DNA from: Candidatus Aminicenantota bacterium
GTDB taxonomy: Bacteria > Acidobacteriota > Aminicenantia > UBA2199
Assembly: GCA_011772425.1 (NCBI GenBank)
Contig: WVZO01000761.1
Location: 1-40,934, forward strand
Direction: 5' to 3'
DNA length: 40,934 nucleotides
Both the position numbers and the translations under genes were made by a program. Of this stretch, positions 8,432 through 17,447 are shown in pieces (position 1 is the stretch's first letter; every line of letters begins with the position of its first letter). The notes beneath the pieces were generated by a model. It did not search any database. It was given only the letters and a program-made list of their open reading frames with translations, and was not told the DNA's origin.

Positions 8432-8603
8432 GACTGACCGTGTATGAAAAGTTTTGCGGGGTCCAGGGCACTTACAGTGCGGTATTAAGGAATGCCCATG
8501 GAGACGATATGTCGTTTGAAGCGTCGTACGCCGTCCTGGCACTGCAAGTGCTCCCCCACGCAGTGGGGTTTTTCAAAAGAGCCCCTGGCCGCCGGAGGCA
8601 CAG
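8432..8603 (+). repeat. Dispersed intergenic hairpin element, copy 2 (with internal insert)
   Basis: It begins GACTGACCGTGTATGAAAAG, then TTTTGCGGGGTCCAGGG, and ends AAAAGAGCCCCTGGCCGCCG and GAGGCACAG, matching copies 1 and 3. Between the two stem arms this copy has extra sequence. Part of that is a compact hairpin, CCCCAC-GCA-GTGGGG followed by TTTTT (8554-8573), that looks like a terminator on the plus strand although no plus-strand gene precedes it. The 105-aa ORF here is an artefact. Confidence 0.7.
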
Positions 8604-10088
8604 CTACTGAATTATTTTGATCAATTGATTGGGGGACAATTGCTGGTCCAGTTCCATGTTGTTTATGAGTGCGATCTTATTCCAAACCTGGTTGTGGATT
8701 CGTAATGCGGACAGGAAATTTCTCAGGGTTTGACGGCTGCTCACCCGCTTGACAAACACCCGCTGCGGCCTGCGGTTTAAATGCCTGCGACTGGTTAACG
8801 GGTTGAACGAGTTAATCGTACCATTAATGGTATACTCATACGCAGAAAAATCCGAAAGAGAAGCCGCTGAAAAAAACGTATAAACAATATCTCCTTTTCG
8901 GATGCAGGAGATACCTACCTTTACCTCTTCCTTTTGCTGCTCCTGGCTGCTGTCTTCATCACTGATTAATGACTGCATAAGGGTATGGTATGCATTCATT
9001 CCATTGACATACCGGTATCCTTCCTGGATGATCTGGGGATTGGAAAGCTTTTTTTTCAGCTTATTGGCGTAACTGTCCAGGGATTCTGTGGTGCCTTCAG
9101 CCATAAAGATAACAACGGCTTTTCCATCGCCGGAGGCCAGTGTAACCTGGCGCGGGGTATTGCTGTATTTCCAGCCGCGGGGGATATTGAAATAGAATCT
9201 CATGTCCGGGTGATAAAAGGTATTTCCTTCTACATAGCCCTGCCTGGGATTGTCCCCGTATACCAGACCGTCAAGCCTTGTTAAATAGCCATCTCTTTCT
9301 ACTTTTAATCGAGGTAAATCCCCGGTTCGGCTGTACTCCTCAGCTTGCAGTAGCTCTTTTACTTTTTCAATCCGCCTGGGGGTTAAGGGGTGGGTAGAGA
9401 GAAAATTGGGTAGGCGTACACCGCCTTTGGTTTCTGTCAGACGCTGCAAGGAGTTAAAAAAAGTGACCATTTCGCCAGCAGAATACCCGATTTTTAACGA
9501 GTATTCCACTCCCAGGGCATCGGCCTGGTATTCGTTGCTGCGACTGTATTTCAGGAATAAAAGCTGGGTGGCCAGCATGGAAATGGGAGCAATTTTTCTA
9601 AAGTCTTTACTCAACTCACTGGCGATAACAATACCCAGGGTAAAGAGGATAGAGCGTGTCATCTGCCGGGCAGAGTGCCGGGCATTCACATGCCCCAGTT
9701 CATGACCCAATACAGTCGCCAGTTCCGCTTCACTGTTCATTAATGCCAAAAGACCGCGAGTGACGTAAATATAACCACCAGGTGCGGCAAAGGCATTCTC
9801 TACCGGCGTGTCCAATATAGCAAAATGATATTCCAGGTGAGGCCGATGGGTATTGGGAGCCATCTCCTGGCCGATTTGCTCTATATAAGCAGTGAATTGG
9901 GGGTCCTCATAAAAACCGTATTCCCTGCGCAAACCCTGGTCAATTTCCTTGCCCATTCCAATCTCCATACTCTCAGAGATCAGCATAATCTCTTTCTTAC
10001 CGGTCACCGGGTTAACCGCACATTGTACCTGGATAATGGCAATCAAAACAACCAAAATAAAAGGCGTAATTCTAAAAATTCGTTTCAT
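8604..10088 (-). CDS. M48-family metalloprotease lipoprotein (BepA/LoiP-like)
   Basis: 494 aa. The N-terminus is a lipoprotein signal ending at the lipobox cysteine (IIQVQC, Cys23), followed by NPVTGKKEIMLIS, a phrase typical of periplasmic M48 peptidases. The zinc site is GHELGH (His129, Glu130, His133), with the third ligand in SRSNEYQADALG (Glu186). STHPLTPRRIEKV follows, as in BepA-type proteins. The C-terminal half (about 280-450) is a separate domain, and the end (LDQQLSPNQLIKIIQ) resembles a LysM-like tail. The likely role is proteolytic quality control at the outer membrane. The ribosome site AGGAGAAGGATAA precedes the ATG. It diverges from the ABC ATPase gene, with overlapping promoters between them. 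Confidence 0.9.
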   Translation of the reverse strand: MKRIFRITPFILVVLIAIIQVQCAVNPVTGKKEIMLISESMEIGMGKEIDQGLRREYGFYEDPQFTAYIEQIGQEMAPNTHRPHLEYHFAILDTPVENAFAAPGGYIYVTRGLLALMNSEAELATVLGHELGHVNARHSARQMTRSILFTLGIVIASELSKDFRKIAPISMLATQLLFLKYSRSNEYQADALGVEYSLKIGYSAGEMVTFFNSLQRLTETKGGVRLPNFLSTHPLTPRRIEKVKELLQAEEYSRTGDLPRLKVERDGYLTRLDGLVYGDNPRQGYVEGNTFYHPDMRFYFNIPRGWKYSNTPRQVTLASGDGKAVVIFMAEGTTESLDSYANKLKKKLSNPQIIQEGYRYVNGMNAYHTLMQSLISDEDSSQEQQKEEVKVGISCIRKGDIVYTFFSAASLSDFSAYEYTINGTINSFNPLTSRRHLNRRPQRVFVKRVSSRQTLRNFLSALRIHNQVWNKIALINNMELDQQLSPNQLIKIIQ

Positions 10089-10109
10089 TTATCCTTCTCC
10101 TTGCCATTA

Positions 10110-10138
10110 ATTATACAACAAAATAGAAAAAAATGTAA
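10110..10138 (-). promoter_or_regulatory. Promoter of the M48 protease gene
   Basis: On the minus strand: TTACAT (10138-10133), 17-nt spacer, TATAAT (10115-10110), about 22 nt before the start codon. Confidence 0.55.
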
Positions 10139-10139
10139 A

Positions 10140-10168
10140 TTGACAATGTCAGGGAAATCTCTTATAAT
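10140..10168 (+). promoter_or_regulatory. Consensus sigma70 promoter of the ABC ATPase gene
   Basis: TTGACA (10140-10145), 17-nt spacer, TATAAT (10163-10168): both hexamers are perfect consensus. It lies back to back with the M48 promoter. Confidence 0.75.
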
Positions 10169-10217
10169 TCCATATCCTTATATTGCTGATTTTCTTAGAA
10201 TGAAAAGGCCTTAAAGA

Positions 10218-10982
10218 ATGTTAGAATTAAAAGAAATAACCAGGAAATTTAACAACATCCCGGTAGTCAAGAACGTCAACTTCTGTGTAAAACCCGGTGA
10301 AATCCTGGGATACCTGGGGCCCAATGGAGCAGGAAAAACCACCACGGTGAAAATGCTGGCCGGTCTCCTGGAACCTACGGAAGGATATATTTATTTTAAT
10401 GGCAAGAAAATAACCGATGACCTGGTGGCATATAAAGAAAAAATCGGTTATGTACCTGAACAGAGTGAGCTTTACCCTCATTTAAGCGGGTTGGAGTATC
10501 TTCAATTGGTGGGACGGCTGCGTCAGATGCCGGAGGATAGCCTGAATCAAAAGATTGAAGGATTAATGGAGCAATTGGGTCTTTCTGTGGATATGCATCT
10601 TCCCATCTCCAATTATTCGCGGGGCATGCGTCAAAAGGTTCTAATTTCAGGGGCATTACTCCATAACCCCGATATCCTACTGCTGGACGAGCCCCTCTCC
10701 GGCCTGGATGTTGCCACCACGTTAGTATTTAAGGATATACTGGGTCAACTGGCGGCGATGGGAAAGATCATTCTCTATTCGTCTCATGTCCTGGAAGTGG
10801 TGGAAAAGCTTTGCTACCGGGTAATCATCATTAATAAAGGAGCGATCGTGGCGGATGACTCGGTGCAGCAATTGAGTTCCCTGATGAAACTCCCTTCGTT
10901 GGAGTCCATATTCAAAGAATTGGTTCAGCAGGAAGATACGGAAAAAAGCGCCAAAGAAATAATTTCAATCATTCAATCCTAG
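10218..10982 (+). CDS. ABC transporter ATP-binding protein (ABC-2 / multidrug type), without adjacent permease
   Basis: 254 aa with all ATPase motifs: Walker A GPNGAGKTT, signature NYSRGMRQK, Walker B ILLLDEPLSGLD and the switch histidine in LYSSHVLEV. The short chain with LGPNGAGKTTTVKML and a terminal helical extension is typical of ABC-2 exporter ATPases. No permease lies next to it: upstream is the divergent M48 gene, and downstream the stop is only 1 nt from the stop of a convergent RND gene. The partner must be encoded elsewhere or be lost. The ribosome site is weak (AAGG, 11 nt upstream), but the promoter is excellent. Confidence 0.88.
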   Translation: MLELKEITRKFNNIPVVKNVNFCVKPGEILGYLGPNGAGKTTTVKMLAGLLEPTEGYIYFNGKKITDDLVAYKEKIGYVPEQSELYPHLSGLEYLQLVGRLRQMPEDSLNQKIEGLMEQLGLSVDMHLPISNYSRGMRQKVLISGALLHNPDILLLDEPLSGLDVATTLVFKDILGQLAAMGKIILYSSHVLEVVEKLCYRVIIINKGAIVADDSVQQLSSLMKLPSLESIFKELVQQEDTEKSAKEIISIIQS

Positions 10983-10983
10983 T

Positions 10984-13900
10984 TTATGTTTCCTGTGTTT
11001 GTATTGGGGTATCGGCTTCCACCGCGGGTTGTGCTCTGGTTCCCAGGAGAAATTTCTGGAGTTTGTAGAAGAGGTAGTAAAAGATGGGCAGCACAAAGGG
11101 GATAAGGAGAGCGGAAGTAGTAAGGCCACCCACCGTACAGAGGGCCAGGGATGACCATATATCTGATTGACTGGCGGAAGTGCCTTCCCTGAAAATCACC
11201 AGGGGCAGCATGCCCAGGATCGTGGTCATGGAAGTCATAAATATCGGTCGAATCCGTTCCTTGGTGCCGATAACAATGGATTCGATGAGCTTGTTGGTTT
11301 GTCGCAGGTGGCGGTTGATATTATCGATCAAGATAATGGAATTATTGACGACAATCCCCATTAGCAGGATGATACCAATGTGTGCCGTGGAATCAAAGGA
11401 ATAATCCATCACCACAAAAGCAATCCATACACCGATTAACGCCAATGGGATGGAGACCGCAATTATAAAGGGCTGGAAAAAACTCTCGTAAAGCATGCCC
11501 AGGAGCAGTATAATCAGTAAGAATGAGAGTCCCATGGCATAATATAATTGGCCTTCCTCTTCTTCAGTCATCCTGAAGCGGAATTGTTCCAGGCTTTTTT
11601 TGAAGCCTGGAGGTACCTGGAGGCGCTCGTATAAGGTATCATGGAATCGCTGCGCAATTTTAGCAGAACCCAGGTAATCCCACTGCACCATGGCTTTGTA
11701 TTCCTGGTTCTCCCGCGTAATGCCGCCTTTCTGAACGGAGAACTCTACATCCACCACATCCAGCAGCCGAAAGGGAGTACCGTCGAGAGTGTAATGATAT
11801 TTACTTAAAATATCTGCCAGTTCTAGATCTTCCACGTCAGAGGCTTTGATTTCCACGGACATCTCTTTATCTTCATATTTTAATCGTGCCTGCCCGGAAC
11901 CTTCTCGTAACATCGTTTGGATGATATAGTTAAGATACGCGGGGCTTAATTGGTATCGTTTTAATTTGTCACGATTCACTCGAAACGCATAGTATTTGGT
12001 TTTTCCAGCCCAATACCATTTAAAATCCGTTTGAATTTCCGCCTCTTTAATGCGTTTGTGTCGTAAGAGGGTGCGTTTCACTTCATTGGAATATTCCATA
12101 AGTTTTTCCAGGTTATAGCTGGACAGCCGGACGTCATAGGGCAGGTGAGAACCGGTATCGGGATTGTAATAGTAAGGTTCCTGGTCAAATCCAGCCACAC
12201 CCACACCCACCCCGGCCAGGTTGGTGGCCAGACCCACCAGTTCCTGTTTTAATTGGAGTGGGTAGGCGGAAGCTTCTATTTTCGGTGGGAACGTGATTAC
12301 CATATAAGCCCATCTCGGACCAATGGAAGTATTGACCTCTTTGGGATAGGGTTTGTCCACGGCTACTTTTTCAAATTTGATAATGGCTTGTTTGATATCT
12401 TCAAATTCGGCGCCTGAAGGGAACCTGAGCCAGACAGTGACTTGCTGCTGGTTGAACCAGCCGAAAAAGCGGCCAAAAGAAACCTCTTCCTTAAAGGTGG
12501 TATGGGATGAAATGAGCAGCACAATAATGGGAAGGATGATCACGATGGGGTATCTCAGGAGAAAGGGGAAGAATCGTCCTTTTTTGAACAACTCTTTGTT
12601 TTTCCTATTTTTCAATTTTAATTTTATCCTGGCGCTGAGGGAGGGGATCAATACGAAAGAGACCGCAATAGAAGAAACCAGGGAAATGGCAATAATATAT
12701 GCCAGGGGGAGGTAGTATACGCGGAGGCGATCTTTAAATAAAAGGGCAAAGGAGAAAAACACGATAATCGTGGTAAAGGTGGAGGCCAGAACCGGGAGGA
12801 TCACGGCTTTTGCCCCTTCAACAGCAGACTCCTTATTTCCATGCCCCCGTTCCCGGAAACGCAAAATACTGTCAAATACTACCACGGCATTATCCACAAA
12901 TAATCCAAATCCCAATGCCAACCCGGATAACGTGAGCAAATTTAAAGAGATATCAAACAGGTAGATGGCGGTAAGGGTGGCGAATACAGAAAAAAACACC
13001 GAGGAAAATATGAGCAGGGATGACTTGATGTCCCGGATAATCACCAGTAAGATCACGAATATGATGATTAAGATTAAAAAGGCAATCTTACCTAATTTGA
13101 AGAGCTGGCGTTCCAACCGTCTGCTGTCATCGCTTTGAATCACAAATTCAATGGGGTCGTGAAGTTTATTGCTCAGGTATTGGAGTTTGGCTTTGACTTT
13201 ATTGGCCAATTCCAGGTGGCTGTAAGCAGGCTCTTTAAACATTTCGACCTGCACATAGGGTTCACCCTGGTAGCGTCTCTCATTGGTTAAGCGTTCGTAC
13301 CCCAGGAATACATCCGCCACTTCTTTCAGGTAAACTTTTTTCTCCCCCAGACTGTGGATAACAATATTCTGGATATCTTCGATTTTGTCAGGGTTTTCCG
13401 TCAGTGACAATGTAATTTCGCCGGAATTCCTGGTAAAGGAAAGGGAATGTTTGGTGTAAAAATGTTGAGACAGCCTGAGCTGGATTTCCTGGAGATTCAC
13501 CAGGAATTTTTTCAACCGGTTCATATTGGTTTGAATTTTAATTTCAGGGTCAACTCCACCCCAGGTATCAACGGTTTCAATGCCGGGGATGGCTTTCAGG
13601 TGAGGCACAATTTCCTTTTCTGCGATCTTGCGGATGGCATGTATGGAATAATCTTTGGCATACACACCGATCTTAAGCAGGGGCTCCTGCTTGAATTCCT
13701 CGGGAATATGTGGTCTAACATCGGGGTTGGGGACCTGGCGTGGGAGTTCCTTTTGCAGTCGGTTTAAACGTTCCCTCAGTTCCACTTCAGCGAAATTCAT
13801 CCGCGTGTCCCGGCTAAATTCTACATCAATGGTACCATAATTCTGCTGGGCATTGCTTTCTATTTTTTCAATGCCTTTGATTTGGGTGAGTTGTTCTTCC

Positions 13901-14097
13901 GCAGGGATGAGGACTCTTCGCAGCATCATATCCGGGGATGCCCCGGGCCAGGTGTAAACGACGGATAAAGAAGGGACCCCCCCCTCAGGGTCGGGGACGG
14001 TTTCGATAGGCAAATTTTTAAAGGAATAAATACCGAATACAATGATAATGACAAAAAATATAATGGCCAGGACTGGCCGTTCAATTATGGTTTTCAT
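10984..14097 (-). CDS. RND efflux permease, second of the operon
   Basis: 1037-aa inner-membrane RND permease of the AcrB/HAE superfamily. It has an N-terminal helix (RPVLAIIFFVIIIVFGIYSF), a pore region YTWPGASPDMMLRRV, and a central helix block GLALGFGLFVDNAVVVFDS that corresponds to TM4 of AcrB. There the first proton-relay Asp is kept and the second is Asn. The TM10 region reads GIVVNNSIILIDN, so the AcrB lysine is replaced by Asn. The track start is a GTG inside the ribosome site (AAAGGTGA); the ATG at 14097 gives normal spacing. It is the last gene after the adaptor and the first permease. It is clearly diverged from its neighbour, as in MdtBC-type hetero-pumps. Confidence 0.88.
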   Translation of the reverse strand: MKTIIERPVLAIIFFVIIIVFGIYSFKNLPIETVPDPEGGVPSLSVVYTWPGASPDMMLRRVLIPAEEQLTQIKGIEKIESNAQQNYGTIDVEFSRDTRMNFAEVELRERLNRLQKELPRQVPNPDVRPHIPEEFKQEPLLKIGVYAKDYSIHAIRKIAEKEIVPHLKAIPGIETVDTWGGVDPEIKIQTNMNRLKKFLVNLQEIQLRLSQHFYTKHSLSFTRNSGEITLSLTENPDKIEDIQNIVIHSLGEKKVYLKEVADVFLGYERLTNERRYQGEPYVQVEMFKEPAYSHLELANKVKAKLQYLSNKLHDPIEFVIQSDDSRRLERQLFKLGKIAFLILIIIFVILLVIIRDIKSSLLIFSSVFFSVFATLTAIYLFDISLNLLTLSGLALGFGLFVDNAVVVFDSILRFRERGHGNKESAVEGAKAVILPVLASTFTTIIVFFSFALLFKDRLRVYYLPLAYIIAISLVSSIAVSFVLIPSLSARIKLKLKNRKNKELFKKGRFFPFLLRYPIVIILPIIVLLISSHTTFKEEVSFGRFFGWFNQQQVTVWLRFPSGAEFEDIKQAIIKFEKVAVDKPYPKEVNTSIGPRWAYMVITFPPKIEASAYPLQLKQELVGLATNLAGVGVGVAGFDQEPYYYNPDTGSHLPYDVRLSSYNLEKLMEYSNEVKRTLLRHKRIKEAEIQTDFKWYWAGKTKYYAFRVNRDKLKRYQLSPAYLNYIIQTMLREGSGQARLKYEDKEMSVEIKASDVEDLELADILSKYHYTLDGTPFRLLDVVDVEFSVQKGGITRENQEYKAMVQWDYLGSAKIAQRFHDTLYERLQVPPGFKKSLEQFRFRMTEEEEGQLYYAMGLSFLLIILLLGMLYESFFQPFIIAVSIPLALIGVWIAFVVMDYSFDSTAHIGIILLMGIVVNNSIILIDNINRHLRQTNKLIESIVIGTKERIRPIFMTSMTTILGMLPLVIFREGTSASQSDIWSSLALCTVGGLTTSALLIPFVLPIFYYLFYKLQKFLLGTRAQPAVEADTPIQTQET

Positions 14098-14162
14098 GAT
14101 ATTCACCTTTTATTTGCGCATAATGTTATATCATATTGTTAAGATTTCGTCAAAGGTTCCTG

Positions 14163-17100
14163 TTATTCCTCTTGTTCTCGTTTTAGTTTTCGTTTTTCTT
14201 TGATATTTTCCAGTATTTCATAGCCCACCGGTATCAGGATGAGGGTCAGGAAGGTGGTAAAGAATAAGCCTCCGATGATCACCAGTGCCAGGGGGCGCTG
14301 CAATTCCGAACCTGTCTGGAACATCAGCCCCATTGGCAATACACCGAAAATAGTGGTAAAGGTGGTCATCAATATCGGACGCAAACGCACGCGGGATGCA
14401 GTCATCACTGCTTCCCTGACGCCCATGCCCTGCTTTCTCAACTGGTTGGAATATTCCACCTTGACAATGGCATCATTGACCCCGATGCCGATCAACACCA
14501 GAATACCGATGCCGGAAATGATATTCAACGAATTGCCGGAGAGTAACAAGAACAAAAAGGCACCGATCAATCCCATTGGCACGGTAAACATAATGATAAA
14601 GGGCTGGAAAATGTTTTCGAATTTCGCAGCCATAATCATATAAACCAACAGGATCGCCAGCCAGATGGCTTCATTCAGTGAACTAAATGCCCGTCTGCGT
14701 TCTTCTTCTTCTCCTGAAAATACATACCGCGTATTTGCCGGTAAATCAATCGTGTCCAACCTGGTCTCTGCCTTTTTGATCAATTCATCTAAGCGCACGT
14801 TCCTGGCATCTGCCGATATTAAGAAATACCGCTCTTGAGATTCCCGGGATATCTTTTTGATGGATGGCTTCTCCGCCAGTTCCACCAGGTCCTTTAAGAA
14901 AAATGTGTGGTTGCTAATGAAGATGGGTAAGTCCAGCAGACGTTTCATGGCCATGATGCCATCCACCGGTACCCGGACAAAAATGTCATAGTTCTTCTGG
15001 ATTTGTTTGAGTGTGCCTGCCTGTTCACCGCGCACTGCCTGGTTGATGAAATCGGCAATCGTATCTTTGCGAATGTTGTACTTATCTAAGACGCCTTGCT
15101 TGAAATCAACGGCAAATAGAGGTTTGCCCGGGGTAGTGGTGGTTTTAATGTCGTACAGCCCTTTCATATCTTTGATTTCATTCAACAGACGTTTGACCGC
15201 TTCTTTTCCATCTTCAATATTATCGTAAAAGACCTTGACCTGGAAATTTTCACCACTGGTGGCCAGGTATTGGGAAAGGGTATTTTTCTCAAGATACGTG
15301 GTGTAGTCCACCAGTTCATACTCAACCTGTTTCAGGGTCTCTCGGGCTTTGGCCATTACCTGGGCACGGACTTCTGGGTTTTTGCACTCCACGATAAAAT
15401 GAATCGTATTAACAGAGATATCTTCGGTGGAGGCGGCAATGGTAGAAACCGCACCGGATTCAGTGAATACAAAATTTACCCCCTCAAGAGCCAGGAGTTT
15501 TTTCTCCAGGTCTGTGGCAATGACATCGGTCTGTTCAAAGCCATAGGACGGTATGGTATTGGCCTTAATTTCAAATTTTCGAGTGTTGGGCGAGGGTAAC
15601 AACTCTTTCTTCAATATGATAAATCCGGCGGCCATGAGGGCCACGATGACAAGGCTCAAATACAGGGCAATAATCTTGCGGTTCAGTATCTTCTCCAGCA
15701 CCCGGTGATAAAAATCGTCAAAGTTCTTGTACAGGATATTAAAATATTTATAAGCGGGTTTTAACGCCACATTGAAGACCTTTCCCAAACCAACAATTAA
15801 ATATCTAAGACCAAGGATAATACCGGCCAGGATAAAGTACAAAACATACCCCAACAATTTGAAAGGAACCAGTAAAATGTTGTTGATTCCTTTTAAGGGA
15901 AAATGGTACCATTTCTTTTTCTCCCCGGGTTTTTGCATATCATGGATGAAATCGGCCCTGAACACCGCCCGGAAAGCAGAGAGTGCCGGGAGCAGGGTGA
16001 GTGCTACCACCAGCGAGGACACCAATGAAAAGGAGACAGTTAACGCCTGATCCCTGAATAATCGACCGGTAATGCCATAGAGGTAGATGACCGGGAGAAA
16101 GATGGATATTGTTGTAAAGGTAGAGGCGGTAATGGCGCCGCCTACCTCTTTGGCACCGTTGATAACCGAAGGAATTAGTTTTTCTTTGTCCCGGTGCCGG
16201 AAAATAGACTCCAGCACAACAATGGAGTTGTCTACGAACATACCGACCCCCAGCACCAGTCCCCCCAGAGACATGATATTGACGTTTACTTTAAAGGCGT
16301 ACATTAAAACAAAGGTGGCAATCACCGAAATGGGGATGACAACCGCCACCATTGAGGGGTCCCGGTAATTCTGCAAAAACATAAGCAGGATGAGAAATGC
16401 CAGCATAGCACCAAAGATAAGGGAACTGCTTAAGGAGTTGATGGAAGAGACAATGAGTTCCGCTTCCATGGCTACCACTTGAAAGCGGATGTCATTATTA
16501 AACTCCTTGGTGAGGTTTTCAAAGGTTTTTTGCGCTTCTAATGTGGCGTTTACGGTATTTCCACCGGCTTCTCTGTATAACAGCAGCGCAATGGCAGAGT
16601 CCTTATTAAACCGGATATTTCCTTGTTTTACCTTGTTTTTAAAGAAGGCGCGGCCAATATCTTTGACCTGCACGGTCCTGCCCCCCAGGTTTTGTATAGC
16701 GATTTCTTCAATCTCTTCAGGTTTTTTGATTTCCCCTTCTATTTTTAATATATACCTGAGTTTATCTTTTTTAACGGTTCCGCTGCTGCGGATGACGTTA
16801 TCGCTTTCAATGGCGCGGGCCACATCGGATAAGGAGATACCCAGGTTTTTAACTTTGTCCGGTTCGATCTCTACTGAAACTTCCTGTTCGTCGCCTCCCC
16901 GGATTTCCACCCGTGAAATCCCTTCCAATTGCTCCAGTCGGGGTTTAATGATAAATTCAGCGGTCTCTTTCTGGGTCTTCAGGTCCATGCGCTCGCTTTT
17001 CATGGTGGCCGTTAAGATAGGGGAGGAGGAGGGGTCCCATTCCATGATTATGGGGGCTTCGCAGTCATCCGGGAGGCGCCGCCTCGACTCTTCGCTCTTC

Positions 17101-17429
17101 TCCTTGGTATGAAGCAGGGCAAAATCCATGTCTGTTCCCCAATGAAATTCCAGCGTAATGACTGACAGCCCTTCTTTGGAAACCGATTCGATCTTTTTCA
17201 CCCCGGGGATGGCAGAGAGGGGACCTTCCATTTCATTGGTGATGAACCGTTCGATCTCTTCGGGTCCTGCACCGGGATAATCGGTGATAACGGTTAGCTT
17301 GGGGTAACTCAGGTCCGGCAGCAGGTTGATGGCCAATTTTGACAAGGAAATAAATCCCAACAGCAAGATACCGATGTAGAACATAATCGTTCCCACCGGT
17401 CGTTTGACGGATAAGTTTATTATACTCAT
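14163..17429 (-). CDS. RND efflux permease, first of the operon
   Basis: 1088-aa RND permease. Motifs: NLLPDLSYPKLTVITDYPGAG at the start of the first porter domain, GLVLGVGMFVDNSIVVLES (TM4, Asp followed by Asn), TASTFTTISIFLPVIYLYG, and GIGVNDAIVKVEYSN in TM10 (no lysine at the AcrB K940 site). A stretch of about 80 residues with extra hydrophobic segments (about 500-580, LLVPFKLLGYVLYFILAGII) lies between the two halves and lengthens the chain. It follows the adaptor gene by 18 nt and precedes the second permease by 65 nt, so the three genes form one operon. It probably exports lipophilic compounds together with the adaptor and an outer-membrane channel encoded elsewhere. Confidence 0.9.
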   Translation of the reverse strand: MSIINLSVKRPVGTIMFYIGILLLGFISLSKLAINLLPDLSYPKLTVITDYPGAGPEEIERFITNEMEGPLSAIPGVKKIESVSKEGLSVITLEFHWGTDMDFALLHTKEKSEESRRRLPDDCEAPIIMEWDPSSSPILTATMKSERMDLKTQKETAEFIIKPRLEQLEGISRVEIRGGDEQEVSVEIEPDKVKNLGISLSDVARAIESDNVIRSSGTVKKDKLRYILKIEGEIKKPEEIEEIAIQNLGGRTVQVKDIGRAFFKNKVKQGNIRFNKDSAIALLLYREAGGNTVNATLEAQKTFENLTKEFNNDIRFQVVAMEAELIVSSINSLSSSLIFGAMLAFLILLMFLQNYRDPSMVAVVIPISVIATFVLMYAFKVNVNIMSLGGLVLGVGMFVDNSIVVLESIFRHRDKEKLIPSVINGAKEVGGAITASTFTTISIFLPVIYLYGITGRLFRDQALTVSFSLVSSLVVALTLLPALSAFRAVFRADFIHDMQKPGEKKKWYHFPLKGINNILLVPFKLLGYVLYFILAGIILGLRYLIVGLGKVFNVALKPAYKYFNILYKNFDDFYHRVLEKILNRKIIALYLSLVIVALMAAGFIILKKELLPSPNTRKFEIKANTIPSYGFEQTDVIATDLEKKLLALEGVNFVFTESGAVSTIAASTEDISVNTIHFIVECKNPEVRAQVMAKARETLKQVEYELVDYTTYLEKNTLSQYLATSGENFQVKVFYDNIEDGKEAVKRLLNEIKDMKGLYDIKTTTTPGKPLFAVDFKQGVLDKYNIRKDTIADFINQAVRGEQAGTLKQIQKNYDIFVRVPVDGIMAMKRLLDLPIFISNHTFFLKDLVELAEKPSIKKISRESQERYFLISADARNVRLDELIKKAETRLDTIDLPANTRYVFSGEEEERRRAFSSLNEAIWLAILLVYMIMAAKFENIFQPFIIMFTVPMGLIGAFLFLLLSGNSLNIISGIGILVLIGIGVNDAIVKVEYSNQLRKQGMGVREAVMTASRVRLRPILMTTFTTIFGVLPMGLMFQTGSELQRPLALVIIGGLFFTTFLTLILIPVGYEILENIKEKRKLKREQEE

Positions 17430-17447
17430 TGTACTATCTTCACTTTA

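Noticed and set aside
8225-8542. 105-aa minus-strand ORF
   Set aside because: Falls within repeat copy 2 and the CACGAAG repeat; composition is not protein-like.
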